Shown here in pieces: positions 1 through 6,437 of a DNA stretch of 11,131 bases (its first letter is position 1; every line of letters begins with the position of its first letter). Position numbers and translations under genes: made by a program. Location: positions 1 to 11,131 of the forward strand of contig JACCRD010000233.1 of assembly GCA_013813755.1 (NCBI GenBank), read 5' to 3'. The stretch is from Acidobacteriota bacterium (lineage in GTDB: Bacteria; Acidobacteriota; Blastocatellia; Pyrinomonadales; Pyrinomonadaceae). The notes beneath the pieces were generated by a model that saw only the letters and a list, made by a program, of their open reading frames with translations, made no database searches and was not told where the DNA came from.

Positions 1-344
1 TGCGGCGCGGAAATCGCGTTGCCGAAAAGATTTTAGCGGGAACCGTTACGGTTAACGAAGTTCTCTACACGCACGGCATCGCGCAGACGCCCTGGGGCGG
101 CTTTAAACAAAGCGGTTACGGCAGAACGCACGGCAAGATAGGTTTAATGGAACTCGTCGCGCCGCAGCACATTCACGTCAATCAATTTTTGCTGACGCCC
201 GATGTCTGGTGGTTTGGATATTCTAAAAACGCGATCGAGACTTTTCGCGGAATGGCGCGTTATTTTTCCAGCGGCTCGCTCCGCCAGACATTCAAACTCG
301 CGCCGCAGATGCTGAAACGGATCAAAGAACTGCGCAAAAAATAA
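1..344 (+). CDS. Aldehyde dehydrogenase family protein, C-terminal fragment (5' end outside the window)
   Basis: The reading frame is open from position 3 to the TAA at 342-344, giving about 113 residues with no start, so the gene begins upstream of the window. The visible part matches the end of the NAD(P)-dependent aldehyde dehydrogenase catalytic fold: GTVTVNEVLYTHG, then TPWGGFKQSGYGR, then a Met-Glu-Leu-Val stretch, the usual order in this superfamily. The catalytic Cys and Glu lie upstream and cannot be checked, so the substrate is unknown. After the core comes a tail of roughly 60 residues with two adjacent Trp (DVWWFGYS) and a basic, probably helical end (KRIKELRKK). The gene converges on the TPR gene with only 7 bp between stop codons and no visible terminator. 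Family is confident; the exact enzyme is not. Confidence 0.88.
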   Translation, partial: RRGNRVAEKILAGTVTVNEVLYTHGIAQTPWGGFKQSGYGRTHGKIGLMELVAPQHIHVNQFLLTPDVWWFGYSKNAIETFRGMARYFSSGSLRQTFKLAPQMLKRIKELRKK

Positions 345-351
345 TTTCGCT

Positions 352-1329
352 TTATTCTTGATTTTCACCGTTCATCTGTTTTCTCAACTGCTCGATAAAT
401 GAGCGGATGGCGGTCGTTTCGGTGCTGTCGGGAAAATCTCTGAGAAAATCTTCGTAAACGGCAATCGCTTTTTTAAATTCTTTCATCTGCTCGTAAACTA
501 AGCCGAGAAATTGATAGATAACCATCGCGTCGGGTGCGCCGGAGAGTTGCGCAGAGGCAGTTTTCAGATGCCCGGCGGCAAGCAGGTAGTTTGCCTTTTC
601 GTTTTCAAAATCTCCCGCACCGGCAAAACCTTCCGCTTTATCTTTATAAAATAAACCCAAACCGGTGTAGGCTTCAGGCTGAAAGCCTCTGCCTTCGGCG
701 ATGGAACGCTTAAAGGCGGCGACGGCTTTTTCGTCGTTACCTTCGGATACATAAATTCTTCCTTCAACCGCTGAGGCTTCCGCATAGCCGGGACGAAGTT
801 TTCGTGCTTGTTTGACGGCTTCGAGCGCCTTGTCAAAATTGCTTTGATCGGCACGGACACGCGCCAAACCGAGAAACGCTTCGGCGTATTTCGGACGCAG
901 GGCGATGGCTTTTTCATACATCTCAACCGATTTTTCCCGGCTGCTGGAAGTCAATTTTTCGGCTTGCTGAAAAGCTATTTCGGCTTCGTCGGTGGTTTTG
1001 ACAAGCGCAATTTTTAATTCACCTTTCTGAGTGGGCAGCAGATTTTGCGAAATTTCCCGGAATCCTTCGGCACGCAGGCGCAAAGTATGTTTTCCGTTTG
1101 AAACAGATTTAATCGTTAATTTTCCGCTTTCGCCAGTTGCGCCGCGCCGAATATTATCGAGCCAGACAACAGCATTTGGTTCGCTGACAACGGTTATTTC
1201 TCGCGCCTGACCGGGCGGCGAGTTTTTCTTCTGCGCAGCAATTACGCTGATTGACAGAAAGATTACCGCCAGACAAAATGATAACCCGGTGAAGGTTTGG
1301 TAGAATTGATTTTTTAGTAAGATTTTCAT
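352..1329 (-). CDS. Secreted PEGA-domain and TPR-repeat protein
   Basis: A 325-residue protein from the chosen ATG. Residues 1-32 form a Sec-type signal peptide: basic start MKILLKNQ, hydrophobic core LSFCLAVIFLSISVI, likely cut after Ala-Ala before Gln33, so it should be exported. Residues about 44-111 look like a PEGA domain, a small beta fold (AVVWLDN, later GKHTLRLRAEGF). Residues about 115-301 carry about five TPR-like helix pairs (for example AIALRPKYAEAFLGLARV and KAIAVYEDFLRDFP), which usually mediate protein contacts. The frame stays open to a start at 1431, but a good minus-strand promoter at 1358-1386 lies inside that extension, so ATG 1329 with a leader of about 20 bases is preferred. 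No SD is present, only an A-rich leader. No enzymatic motif is seen. It may scaffold a cell-surface or periplasmic complex, which is inference. Confidence 0.85.
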   Translation of the reverse strand: MKILLKNQFYQTFTGLSFCLAVIFLSISVIAAQKKNSPPGQAREITVVSEPNAVVWLDNIRRGATGESGKLTIKSVSNGKHTLRLRAEGFREISQNLLPTQKGELKIALVKTTDEAEIAFQQAEKLTSSSREKSVEMYEKAIALRPKYAEAFLGLARVRADQSNFDKALEAVKQARKLRPGYAEASAVEGRIYVSEGNDEKAVAAFKRSIAEGRGFQPEAYTGLGLFYKDKAEGFAGAGDFENEKANYLLAAGHLKTASAQLSGAPDAMVIYQFLGLVYEQMKEFKKAIAVYEDFLRDFPDSTETTAIRSFIEQLRKQMNGENQE

Positions 1330-1357
1330 TTCTTTAATAAATTTTAGGTTTAGGGAT

Positions 1358-1386
1358 AATATACAATTAAGCCGCAAAATAGCCAA
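1358..1386 (-). promoter_or_regulatory. Promoter of the PEGA/TPR gene
   Basis: Read on the minus strand, TTGGCT (+ coordinates 1381-1386) and TATATT (1358-1363) are 17 bases apart, matching the sigma-70 consensus at 4/6 and 5/6 positions. Predicted transcription would begin near 1350, about 20 bases before the ATG at 1329. This decides the start: in-frame starts at 1398 and 1431 would lie upstream of the transcript. Confidence 0.55.
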
Positions 1387-1411
1387 CATTATTTTATTCA
1401 TCAGCCGGAAC

Positions 1412-1439
1412 TTGATTTTTTGGCAGGTCAATTTATAAT
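1412..1439 (+). promoter_or_regulatory. Promoter of the tRNA-Met gene
   Basis: TTGATT at 1412-1417 and a perfect TATAAT at 1434-1439 are separated by 16 bases. Transcription would begin around 1446, a few bases before the mature tRNA 5' end at 1451, leaving a very short leader for RNase P. Position and match quality make this the best promoter in the window. Confidence 0.72.
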
Positions 1440-1450
1440 TAAGTGTTTGC

Positions 1451-1527
1451 GGCAGGGTAGCTCAGCTGGTTAGAGCGACGGATTCATAACCCGTAGGTCG
1501 CGTGTTCAAGTCACGCTCCCGCCACCA
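1451..1527 (+). tRNA. tRNA-Met (anticodon CAT), probably elongator type
   Basis: A 77-base cloverleaf with an encoded CCA end (1525-1527). The D stem is GCTC/GAGC, the anticodon CAT sits at 1485-1487 in loop TTCATAA, the variable loop is AGGTC, and the T arm is GCGTG-TTCAAGT-CACGC. The 1-72 pair is G-C, so it is not a normal bacterial initiator tRNA, which has a mismatch there. A CAT anticodon could also mark a lysidine-modified tRNA-Ile2; the primary sequence alone does not fully exclude this. Two A-C mismatches stand out: position 4-69 in the acceptor stem (1454/1520) and 31-39 closing the anticodon loop (1482/1490). The gene sits between its own promoter and terminator. Confidence 0.93.
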
Positions 1528-1534
1528 CTTTCAG

Positions 1535-1567
1535 ACGGCAGGTTTTGCAGCCTGCCGTTTTATTTTT
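1535..1567 (+). terminator. Rho-independent terminator after tRNA-Met
   Basis: A perfect 8 bp GC-rich stem, ACGGCAGG (1535-1542) with CCTGCCGT (1551-1558), has an 8-base loop and is followed by a T-rich run TTTTATTTTT. It starts 8 bases after the tRNA CCA end and closes the tRNA unit. It also argues against starting the next protein at an in-frame codon at 1545, which would fall inside the hairpin loop. Confidence 0.85.
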
Positions 1568-1595
1568 GCCCGGAAAAAAGTATTATTTGGTTGTT

Positions 1596-2906
1596 ATGAA
1601 ATTTCGGTTTTTAATTTTCGCGACGCTTTATTTAATGAATTCAATAATTTATGCCCAATCAGCTAAGGATTTGGCGAGCGCTTGGGAAAACGGGCACGTC
1701 TCAAAGATTTTTCCTTCTGAAGTTCGCCACGCTGATTTGAAAAAATATCTCGGACAGCTCAAGAATATTGGGTTAAAAGTCGGAGAAGTCGGAAAATCTT
1801 TCGGCGGGCGTGAAATTTATCAAGTTGAATTCGGCACGGGCGCGACGCGCGTCTTTATGTGGTCGCAGATGCACGGCGATGAACCGACGGCAACCAGCGC
1901 GCTTGTCGATATGTTTGCTTACCTGCAGAAAAACCGTGATAAAAAATGGATTAAGGAAATAGAAGAAAAATTAACGATTCGCGCCGTTCCGATGCTTAAC
2001 CCGGATGGAGCGGAACTTTTTCAGCGTTTTAACCTGCAAAATATTGACATTAACCGCGACGCGAGGGCGCTTGCCACGCCCGAAGGTCAGCTTCTTAAAA
2101 AGCTGCGCGACGAATGGTCGCCGGAGATTGGTTTTAATCTGCACAATCAAAATTCTTTGACAACCGTCGGGCGGACAAGCCGGCAGGCGACAATTTCGTT
2201 TCTCGCCGTTCTCGGAAATGCCGAAGGCAAATCAAATGAAGGTTATTTTCGCAACAAACGTCTGATTTCGGTAATGAAACTCGCTCTTGACGATTTTATC
2301 AAAGGAAACATCGGACGTTACGACGACACTTTTAATCCGCGTGCGTTCGGCGATATGTTTTCAAATTGGGGAACGCCTGTGATTTTGATTGAAACCGGCG
2401 CCCTTCACGGCAGGGACGAAATGTTTTTAACGAAATTAAACTTCGTTGCGTATCTTTCCGCTCTTAAAGCCCTGGTTGAAGGAAGTGAGAAAAAAATGAA
2501 TTCGAGTATTTATGATAATTTGCCTTTTAACAGTTCGGACAGAATTTTTAACGTGATTTTTCGGCAGGCGAATATTATTAATTTTAATGAAAGCGGCAAA
2601 TCTTTTATGGCTGATGTTGGAATAAACAAAGAACGCCGCCGCGCCCGGATGCCCGCGCCGACTTATGTCCGCGAAATTGGCGATCTGACGTCTTACAATG
2701 GTTTGGAAGAATTTGACGCGCGGGAATTTTACCTTATTCCGCCGGGCGGTCAGTTGCGAATTGGTCTGGGCGGCGAATTTCTTTTTTACAAAAAGGAGCG
2801 CAAAATTGATTGGACAATTAAAGATTTAAAAAAAACTTTTCCGCCTGATGCTGTTTTCAGCGATGGAAAATGGATAAAGGGAGCAAAACTTTTCGCGAAA
2901 AAGTAA
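1596..2906 (+). CDS. Secreted M14-family zinc carboxypeptidase
   Basis: A 436-residue protein. Residues 1-20 are a signal peptide (MKFRFLIFATLYLMNSIIYA, then Gln), so it acts outside the cytoplasm. The M14 metallopeptidase site is complete: the zinc-binding HxxE is in MHGDEPTA (His93, Glu96), substrate-carboxylate residues are in NIDINRDAR (Asn153-Arg154), the third zinc ligand is in FNLHNQN (His183), and the catalytic Glu is in LIETGAL (Glu266). Family members remove C-terminal residues from peptides or cut peptidoglycan stem peptides; the specificity here cannot be told. Residues about 300-436 form an extra domain of unknown role ending in a basic stretch. ATG 1596 was chosen because upstream in-frame codons lie in the tRNA terminator and only this start places the signal peptide at the N-terminus. 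No SD is visible. The next gene is recN, with no functional link apparent. Confidence 0.9.
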   Translation: MKFRFLIFATLYLMNSIIYAQSAKDLASAWENGHVSKIFPSEVRHADLKKYLGQLKNIGLKVGEVGKSFGGREIYQVEFGTGATRVFMWSQMHGDEPTATSALVDMFAYLQKNRDKKWIKEIEEKLTIRAVPMLNPDGAELFQRFNLQNIDINRDARALATPEGQLLKKLRDEWSPEIGFNLHNQNSLTTVGRTSRQATISFLAVLGNAEGKSNEGYFRNKRLISVMKLALDDFIKGNIGRYDDTFNPRAFGDMFSNWGTPVILIETGALHGRDEMFLTKLNFVAYLSALKALVEGSEKKMNSSIYDNLPFNSSDRIFNVIFRQANIINFNESGKSFMADVGINKERRRARMPAPTYVREIGDLTSYNGLEEFDAREFYLIPPGGQLRIGLGGEFLFYKKERKIDWTIKDLKKTFPPDAVFSDGKWIKGAKLFAKK

Positions 2907-2946
2907 TAGAATACTGAAAAGGATTGGAGAGCCTGAAAGTTTTACA

Positions 2947-2981
2947 ATCCAAAGTCCAAAATCTTAAATCCAAAATTGAAA
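2947..2981 (+). repeat. Degenerate 7-base tandem array upstream of recN
   Basis: Five consecutive heptamers fit ATNNAAA with few exceptions: ATCCAAA, GTCCAAA, ATCTTAA, ATCCAAA, ATTGAAA. The last base of the array is the A of the recN start codon. This resembles the short tandemly repeated heptanucleotides known from cyanobacteria, though homology is not implied. A related array lies downstream of recN at 4695-4736. Confidence 0.7.
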
Positions 2982-4687
2982 TGCTGAGTCTGCTCAAAAT
3001 CAAAAATATCGCGCTGATTGACGAAATCGCCATCGAATTTTCCGGTGGTCTGAATCTTCTGACCGGAGAGACAGGTTCGGGAAAGTCAATTATTGTCGAT
3101 AGTTTAGGCGCTCTGACAGGCGAGCGTATTTCTTCGGATTTGATTAAAGAAGGTGAAAAAACGGCACAAATCGAAGGTCTGTTTAATGTTTCAAATACGG
3201 CTCTTCTGCGTGAGACTTTGGTGGAAGGTGGCATCGAGGTTGAAAATTTGGGAGAAGTTGACATTATAGTCAGACGCGAACTTGCTGCCGGCGGCAGAAA
3301 CCGAATTTTTGTTAACAATCAACTGGCAACTCAATTTTTTCTAAAAAAAATTGGCGCGTTTCTCGTCGATATTCACGGGCAGGGCGAACAGGCAACGCTT
3401 TTTAATGCGGCGACTCATCTGGAAATGCTTGATAGATTTGCGAATCTGCAAAACGAGCGTGAGAATTTGACAAAAAAATACCGGGAACTCGCGGAAATTC
3501 AGCGTGAGATAAACAATCTGCGCGATGACGAAGCGCAGAAACTTCAGCTGCTCGACATTTTGCAGTTTCAGGTTGAAGAAATAAAAAAGGTCAATCCGCA
3601 GACGGGCGAGAACGAATCTCTGGACGAGGAAAAACGCCGTCTGAATAACGTCGAAAAACTTTCGACGTTGAGCGAAGAAGCCTACGCGCTGCTTTACGAG
3701 AACCAGGAATCAACTGTCGCCACGCTCGAAAAAGCCAGTCGTAAAGTAACGGAACTCGGCGAATTTGAATCCACATTTCGAGATTATTTTGAAAGTTTGC
3801 AAACGGCGCAGGCGGTTCTGGAAGATTTGGCGATTTTGGTTAGAGATTTTCGCAATCGCCTGGAATTTTCGCCTGAAAGACTCGAAGAAATTGAAAATCG
3901 ACTGTCGGAGATTTCGCGTCTGAAACGGAAATACGGCGGCACGCTCGAAACTGTTTTGCAGCATTTGCAGGAGTCGGAAGAACGCCTGAAAAACATCGAA
4001 ACTTTTGAGGAGCGCAAAGAAGAATTGCAAAAAAAACTTGCTTCAGCGCGCATCGCATATTTGAACATCGCCATCGAGATTCACGAAAAAAGAACAAAAG
4101 CGGCGCGGAAGTTTGAAAAGGAAGTAGAAATTAATCTGAAAGCCGTGGCGCTCGAAAAGGCGCGATTTGAAGTAAGAGTTGACGCGCCGGACGAAAAGGA
4201 TTTGCGCGACGAAACGAATGTTAAAAGATTGACGGCGAAAGGTTTTGATACGGTGGAATTTTATTTTTCAGCGAACGTCGGTGAATCCGTTAAACCACTG
4301 ACGAAAGTCGCTTCCGGCGGCGAAGCCTCGCGCTTAATGTTAATTTTGAAAACGACTGCGAAATCAAACGAAGCGGAAAAGTCGGTGGTGTTTGATGAGA
4401 TCGATACGGGAATTGGCGGACGAGTCGCCGAAGCGGTCGGACTGAAATTAAAAGAGTTGTCCGGCAGCCAGCAAGTTTTGTGCGTCACGCATCAGCCGCA
4501 AGTCGCGTCTCTCGCCGATCATCATTATTTGGTCGAAAAGGAAACCGACGGCAAAAAAACAACGGTCGGAATGCGCGCGTTAAGCGAAAGCGAAAAAATC
4601 GAAGAAATCGCGCGAATGCTGACGGGCGCGCAAATTACTGAAACCGCCAGACGGCACGCGAAAGAAATGTTGAGCGCGGCACGGTGA
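2981..4687 (+). CDS. recN: DNA repair ATPase RecN
   Basis: A 568-residue SMC-like protein of the usual RecN size, acting in double-strand break repair with RecA on the nucleoid. The N-terminal half-site has MLSLLKIKNIALID and Walker A GETGSGKS (residues 29-36). The middle, about residues 150-390, is a long charged coiled coil. The C-terminal half-site has the ABC signature in ASGGEASRLML (SGGE 445-448), Walker B VVFDEIDTGIGG (Asp472, Glu473) and the switch His in THQPQVAS (His504). All ATPase residues are present. An in-frame TTG at 2924 would add 19 residues encoded mostly by the heptamer array; ATG 2981 starts exactly where RecN homology begins and is preferred. No SD is seen; the leader is the repeat array itself. 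recN sits alone here, without argR, xseA or other frequent neighbours. Confidence 0.97.
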   Translation: MLSLLKIKNIALIDEIAIEFSGGLNLLTGETGSGKSIIVDSLGALTGERISSDLIKEGEKTAQIEGLFNVSNTALLRETLVEGGIEVENLGEVDIIVRRELAAGGRNRIFVNNQLATQFFLKKIGAFLVDIHGQGEQATLFNAATHLEMLDRFANLQNERENLTKKYRELAEIQREINNLRDDEAQKLQLLDILQFQVEEIKKVNPQTGENESLDEEKRRLNNVEKLSTLSEEAYALLYENQESTVATLEKASRKVTELGEFESTFRDYFESLQTAQAVLEDLAILVRDFRNRLEFSPERLEEIENRLSEISRLKRKYGGTLETVLQHLQESEERLKNIETFEERKEELQKKLASARIAYLNIAIEIHEKRTKAARKFEKEVEINLKAVALEKARFEVRVDAPDEKDLRDETNVKRLTAKGFDTVEFYFSANVGESVKPLTKVASGGEASRLMLILKTTAKSNEAEKSVVFDEIDTGIGGRVAEAVGLKLKELSGSQQVLCVTHQPQVASLADHHYLVEKETDGKKTTVGMRALSESEKIEEIARMLTGAQITETARRHAKEMLSAAR

Positions 4688-4694
4688 GAAAAGA

Positions 4695-4736
4695 ATGCGA
4701 AATTCAAAATTAAATATCGAAAATGCAAAATTAAAG
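4695..4736 (+). repeat. Degenerate 7-base tandem array downstream of recN
   Basis: Six uninterrupted heptamers follow the pattern ATNNAAA: ATGCGAA, ATTCAAA, ATTAAAT, ATCGAAA, ATGCAAA, ATTAAAG. They begin 8 bases after the recN stop codon. The variable third and fourth positions cycle among GC, TC, TA and CG. This is the better of the two arrays and shares orientation with the one at 2947-2981. Confidence 0.78.
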
Positions 4737-4744
4737 AACTGATA

Positions 4745-4771
4745 TTTCGTGTCCTTTGTTTCTCTTGTGGA
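4745..4771 (+). repeat. Degenerate 9-base periodic stretch before the asparaginase gene
   Basis: Three adjacent nonamers align as TTTCGTGTC, CTTTGTTTC and TCTTGTGGA. With the heptamer array just upstream they fill most of the recN-asparaginase spacer. The match is loose and only three units are present, so this could be chance in a T-rich leader. Confidence 0.4.
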
Positions 4772-4782
4772 TAAATAAATTT

Positions 4783-5802
4783 ATGGAAGCTGAAATTTTA
4801 GCTGAAGTCGTTCGCGGCGCGACAATCGAATCGATTCATCGCGGGCATCTGATTGTCGTTGAAGGCAACGGCGAAACTGTGGCGCAAATCGGTAATCCCG
4901 AAACGATCACATTCTGGCGTTCATCAGCTAAACCTTTTCAGGCGATACCTTTTTTGTTAAACGGCGGCGCGAAGCGATTTGAGTTTTCCGAAAAGGAAAT
5001 CGCGCTGGCGTGCGGCTCGCATTCGGGTGAAAGTTTTCATGTGGCAACGGCTGAAAAAATGCTTTTCAAGGGTGGTTTTTCAGAGTCTGATTTGCAGTGC
5101 GGCAGGCAAGTTCCATTTGATGAAAAAACGTGGAAGCAAATGATCAAAAACGATGTCGAACCGACGCCGTTGCACAACAATTGTTCGGGCAAACACGCGG
5201 CGATGCTGGCTTCTGCCAGACACACGGGCGCGGACATCCTGACTTATCATCATTTGGAAAATCCTGTGCAGCAAAAGATTTTAGAATTAATTTCACACGT
5301 TTCGGGCATTGCGAAAGAACAAATAAAAATCGGCATTGACGGCTGCGCTCTGCCAACTTTCGCTCTGCCGATTCGGGCAATGGCGCGTTCGTTTGCCAGT
5401 CTGGTTTGTTATCCATCTTCATTTGATGAAAATTTGCGGGCAGCGAGTCAGCGAGTCGTTTCGGCGATGATGGATTACCCGGAAATGATCGGCGGAACAG
5501 ATCGGCTCGACACTTTGATTATGCAAGCCGCACCTCATAAATTAATTTCAAAAATTGGCGCGGAAGGCGTTATGACGGCGGCGGTTTTGCCGAATGAAAA
5601 ATGGAAAACCGGTTTGGGCATTGCCTTTAAGATTGAAGACGGCGACGACAAACGCGCCCGCGCCGTTGTGTTTATCGAACTGTTGCGTCAATTGGAAATT
5701 TTTGACGCAGAAACTTTGCGACATTTTTCTCCAATGCAGATTACAAATCGGCGCGACGAAAAGGTTGGTGAAATCGTTTCAAGTTTTACACTCACTTTAT
5801 GA
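4783..5802 (+). CDS. L-asparaginase, Rhizobium etli ReAV-like class (Asparaginase_II family, PF06089)
   Basis: A 339-residue protein predicted to hydrolyse L-asparagine to aspartate and ammonia. It belongs to the asparaginase class of Rhizobium etli ReAV, unrelated to the E. coli AnsA/AnsB fold. Conserved blocks are in order: FWRSSAKPFQA (Ser47 and Lys50), LACGSHSGE (Ser79), HNNCSGKHAAM (Cys134 and Lys137), GIDGCALPTFALP (Cys188), IGGTDRLDT, and a Lys near 257 before GAEGV. In ReAV two Ser-Lys pairs form the active site, and two Cys with a Lys hold a zinc ion; the Cys134/Lys137/Cys188 spacing fits this. No signal peptide is present, so it is cytoplasmic. ATG 4783 is chosen over an in-frame TTG at 4756, which lies in the repeat-like leader. 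No SD is seen. Downstream is a small unknown gene 43 bp away. Confidence 0.9.
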   Translation: MEAEILAEVVRGATIESIHRGHLIVVEGNGETVAQIGNPETITFWRSSAKPFQAIPFLLNGGAKRFEFSEKEIALACGSHSGESFHVATAEKMLFKGGFSESDLQCGRQVPFDEKTWKQMIKNDVEPTPLHNNCSGKHAAMLASARHTGADILTYHHLENPVQQKILELISHVSGIAKEQIKIGIDGCALPTFALPIRAMARSFASLVCYPSSFDENLRAASQRVVSAMMDYPEMIGGTDRLDTLIMQAAPHKLISKIGAEGVMTAAVLPNEKWKTGLGIAFKIEDGDDKRARAVVFIELLRQLEIFDAETLRHFSPMQITNRRDEKVGEIVSSFTLTL

Positions 5803-5811
5803 GGTTATACT
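5785..5811 (+). promoter_or_regulatory. Possible promoter for the unknown 175-residue gene
   Basis: TTTACA (5785-5790) and TATACT (5806-5811) each match the sigma-70 consensus at 5/6 positions, but the spacer is only 15 bases, shorter than the optimum. It overlaps the end of the asparaginase gene and would give a leader of about 28 bases. Read-through from upstream is an equally good explanation. Confidence 0.3.
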
Positions 5812-5845
5812 AACGAAGGAAATCATTTCATTGTAAAAATTAAAA

Positions 5846-6373
5846 ATGGCACAAACACAAACAGAAAATCTTCCTCCGAAGCTCGAAAAAACAGCGAGCG
5901 GTGAAATAAACGCCGCGTCTCTGGCGGATTTGCTCGAATGGTTTTTGAATTTTGATAACCGCGTGGCAATTGTCAGAAATCCGCACGTTGAGGAGCTTTT
6001 TCAATGGAAACAGACGGACGACGCAGAAAACGAAATTGAGACTTACCCGTTTGAAAACGCCGAATCGCGCTTTGCCATCGGTGTTTTTCAGGCGCTCGGC
6101 AAAAATGATTCTGAAGCCGCCCTGCACGCTTGGATTACCGAAGTTCTCGAAGCGCTGGGCGAAGCCAAACAAACCAACGAAGACATCGCGGCGAGCTATA
6201 AACTAAAAACAAATGAGGGAAAATCCGCGGTCGATGAATCGAAAATTATCTCTTCAAAAGTCGAACGCCGTTTATACCTGGCAAGCTGCTGGCTCGAATC
6301 GCTCTCGACGGCTGAGGTCAGGTTTCTCGGGTGGATTTATCAGGAGCTTTACGGCAAACCGTTTCAGCCTTAG
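5846..6373 (+). CDS. Hypothetical protein, 175 residues
   Basis: I do not recognise this family. The protein is acidic, soluble-looking and has no signal peptide or membrane segment. After a polar N-terminus (MAQTQTENLPPKLEKT), most of it should be helical, with aromatic-rich segments LADLLEWFLNF (about 26-36), ALHAWITEVLEALGEA (about 92-107) and, after a charged linker, a C-terminal block with YLASCWLESLSTAEVRFLGW (about 144-163). No catalytic or metal motif stands out. Codon use resembles the neighbours and the frame is clean, so it is probably a real gene. The ATG has an A-rich leader; AAGGA at 5816-5820 is too far upstream to act as an SD. It lies 43 bp after the asparaginase and 64 bp before the AI-2E-type transporter, which may reflect cotranscription. 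Confidence 0.75.
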   Translation: MAQTQTENLPPKLEKTASGEINAASLADLLEWFLNFDNRVAIVRNPHVEELFQWKQTDDAENEIETYPFENAESRFAIGVFQALGKNDSEAALHAWITEVLEALGEAKQTNEDIAASYKLKTNEGKSAVDESKIISSKVERRLYLASCWLESLSTAEVRFLGWIYQELYGKPFQP

Positions 6374-6437
6374 CAAAATAAAACAGAAATAATTAGACAG
6401 AAAGTTAAAAAACAAATTTCCGTTCCGCTTAAAACAA

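Noticed and set aside
1330..1431. Longer N-terminus for the PEGA/TPR protein (starts at 1431 or 1398)
   Set aside because: The likely promoter lies inside this segment, and the start at 1329 gives a clean signal peptide.
1451..1527. Integration site for a mobile element at the tRNA
   Set aside because: No copy of the tRNA 3' end and no integrase gene is present in the window.
1545..1595. Upstream in-frame start for the M14 carboxypeptidase
   Set aside because: It falls within the loop of the tRNA terminator and would bury the signal peptide behind 17 extra residues.
2924..2980. TTG start for RecN adding 19 residues
   Set aside because: Those residues are encoded mostly by the heptamer array; RecN homology begins exactly at ATG 2981.
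2857..3318. Minus-strand open frame of 153 codons across the start of recN
   Set aside because: It overlaps well-supported recN coding sequence, and its protein is low-complexity and matches nothing I recognise; it is a shadow frame.
4756..4782. TTG start for the asparaginase adding 9 residues
   Set aside because: It lies in the 9-base repeat-like leader, and the ATG at 4783 is directly followed by family sequence.
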